NCBI GenBank assembly: GCA_030715135.1
Contig: JAUYVH010000010.1
Coordinates: 1-64,000 of the forward strand
DNA: 64,000 bases
From: Keguizhuia sedimenti
Lineage (GTDB): Bacteria; Pseudomonadota; Gammaproteobacteria; Burkholderiales; Burkholderiaceae_D
Reading direction: 5' to 3'
A program made the position numbers and the translations under genes. Shown here in pieces: positions 62,794-64,000 of the stretch. Numbering within the stretch: the stretch's first letter is position 1; each line of letters begins with the position of its first letter. Below the pieces are notes generated by a model. It had not been told where the DNA came from, did not search any database, and saw only the letters and a list, made by a program, of their open reading frames with translations.

Positions 62794-64000
62794 TTATCTG
62801 CGCTTCGGTGACAAAACCGTAGGAAGCGCCTTGGGCAGTGTTTCCGGATAATCCTGGCTGTAATGCAAGCCGCGGCTCTCCCTTCGCATGAGCGCACTTT
62901 CAACGATCAGCGCTGCAACATCCACCAGGTTACGCAGTTCCAGCAAATCCGGCGTGATGCGGAAGTTGGCGTAGTACTCGTCAATCTCCTCTTTCAGCAA
63001 GCGGATGCGATGCTGTGCGCGTTCAAGACGTTTTGTCGTTCGGACAATCCCCACGTAGTTCCACATGAAACGTCGCAACTCGTCCCAGTTGTGTGAAATG
63101 ACAACTTCCTCGTCGGCGTCTGTTACCCGGCTTTCATCCCAGGCAGGCAGGGGAATCGACTGCTGCTTCGGTTGCCGTTCGATATGTTGGGCACTTGCAC
63201 GGCCCAGCACTACGCATTCCAGCAGGGAATTGCTTGCTAGACGATTGGCGCCATGCAAGCCGGTGTAGGCTGTCTCGCCGACGGCATAAAGTCCGGGCAT
63301 GTCGGTGCGTCCGTTCATATCGGTCACGATTCCGCCACAGGTAAAATGCACTGCAGGGACTACGGGGATCGGCTGACGGGTGATATCGATGCCCAGTTCG
63401 AGGCAGCGGGCATAAATGGTAGGGAAGTGCTCTTTCAGGAATTCCGGCGGTTGATGGCTGATATCCAGATTGACATAGTCCAGGCCACGCTTTTTGATCT
63501 CGAAGTCGATTGCGCGGGCCACTACGTCGCGCGGTGCAAGCTCCGCACGCTCGTCGTGCTCAGGCATGAACCGCTTTCCGGCCTCGGCGCCTTCACTCTC
63601 CGGCAGCTTGAGCACGCCGCCTTCGCCACGTACGGCTTCCGTGATCAGGAAGGATTTGGCGAACGGATGATAGAGGCAGGTAGGATGGAACTGGATGAAC
63701 TCCATATTGGCGATGCGGCAGCCGGCACGCCATGCCATGGCAATACCGTCTCCGGTCGCTGTATCGGGATTGGTCGTGTACAAATACACCTTGCCGGCCC
63801 CGCCCGTGGCCAGCACCGTCTGATCGGCCGCCAGTGTCAACACTTTGTTGGATACCACGTCCTGCACATACAAACCCAGGCAGCGGGGCGCTAGGTCGGC
63901 CGCTCCAAGCTTGCCGGAGGTGATCAGGTCGATGGCAAAATGATGCTCAAGCAATGTGATGTTGGGATGCGCACGGACCTTCTGTTCCAGCGTAACCTGC
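62794..64000 (-). CDS. nadB: L-aspartate oxidase NadB (5' end outside window)
   Basis: About 401 C-terminal residues are present; the FAD-binding N-terminus lies beyond 64000, and the frame continues to the edge with [20 protein letters not shown]. The flavoprotein core has [16 protein letters not shown] (near the visible residue 62), [47 protein letters not shown] and [15 protein letters not shown], all L-aspartate oxidase/succinate dehydrogenase family motifs. It makes the iminoaspartate used by NadA and is convergent with nadC, so the full de novo NAD set is clustered. Confidence 0.95.
   Translation of the reverse strand, partial: QVTLEQKVRAHPNITLLEHHFAIDLITSGKLGAADLAPRCLGLYVQDVVSNKVLTLAADQTVLATGGAGKVYLYTTNPDTATGDGIAMAWRAGCRIANMEFIQFHPTCLYHPFAKSFLITEAVRGEGGVLKLPESEGAEAGKRFMPEHDERAELAPRDVVARAIDFEIKKRGLDYVNLDISHQPPEFLKEHFPTIYARCLELGIDITRQPIPVVPAVHFTCGGIVTDMNGRTDMPGLYAVGETAYTGLHGANRLASNSLLECVVLGRASAQHIERQPKQQSIPLPAWDESRVTDADEEVVISHNWDELRRFMWNYVGIVRTTKRLERAQHRIRLLKEEIDEYYANFRITPDLLELRNLVDVAALIVESALMRRESRGLHYSQDYPETLPKALPTVLSPKRR

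Overview
The window is a piece of a betaproteobacterial chromosome. Gene order, protein sequences and moderate GC fit Burkholderiales, most likely the Oxalobacteraceae (Herminiimonas, Herbaspirillum or Noviherbaspirillum-like). This placement is inference from recognised families, not from a database search. About 60 protein genes are supported. No tRNA, rRNA, CRISPR array or complete insertion sequence was recognised.

Layout. (1) 1-3300 is a gene-poor, probably accessory stretch. It has a possible insertion-sequence edge at the left end, a coiled-coil membrane-anchored protein, an orphan minus-strand terminator, a small helix-turn-helix regulator behind a perfect 24-bp palindrome, a secreted protein, and a 54-residue lipoprotein too short for usual ORF lists. 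(2) 3324-14037 holds mobA, apbC (mrp) and a minus-strand run: a DUF2520 protein, a YheS-type ABC-F protein, prmB, dapE, an ArsC-family reductase, pilU, dapD and dapC. The succinylase-branch lysine/diaminopimelate genes are thus interleaved with a pilus retraction ATPase. (3) 14264-23127 holds smc, zipA, ligA, galU and a peptide deformylase, followed by a pseudouridine synthase, glnD and map on the minus strand. (4) 27433-42979 is the classical translation and envelope supercluster: rpsB, tsf, pyrH, frr, uppS, cdsA, dxr, rseP, bamA, skp, lpxD, fabZ, lpxA, lpxB, rnhB and a TrmH-family methyltransferase. It links ribosome function, isoprenoid and phospholipid supply, outer-membrane protein assembly and lipid A synthesis. 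(5) 43213-52525 holds an NfeD/SPFH pair, smpB, ratA, an rnfH-like gene, a DUF4124 protein, guaB, guaA, queE, queD, tadA and ldcA.

(6) 52485-58692 is a divergent sugar-acid catabolic island: aldose 1-epimerase, SMP-30 lactonase and IlvD/EDD dehydratase on the minus strand; a XylB-like SDR sugar dehydrogenase, dgoK and dgoA on the plus strand. Together they can make a complete oxidative (De Ley-Doudoroff) D-galactose route. The dehydratase belongs to the IlvD/EDD family instead of the enolase-superfamily DgoD. No transporter or regulator is seen in the island. (7) 58844-64000 holds a YbiT-type ABC-F protein and the de novo NAD genes nadA, nadC and (convergent, cut by the window edge) nadB.

Most of the window is conserved housekeeping sequence. 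The best candidates for something less described are the galactose-type island with its non-canonical dehydratase, the palindrome/HTH pair near 2.1 kb, the overlooked lipoprotein, the orphan terminator near 1.7 kb, an inverted DnaA-box pair near 5.35 kb, and the tandemly duplicated start region of fabZ. I did not find a convincing defence system or other dramatic novel system.
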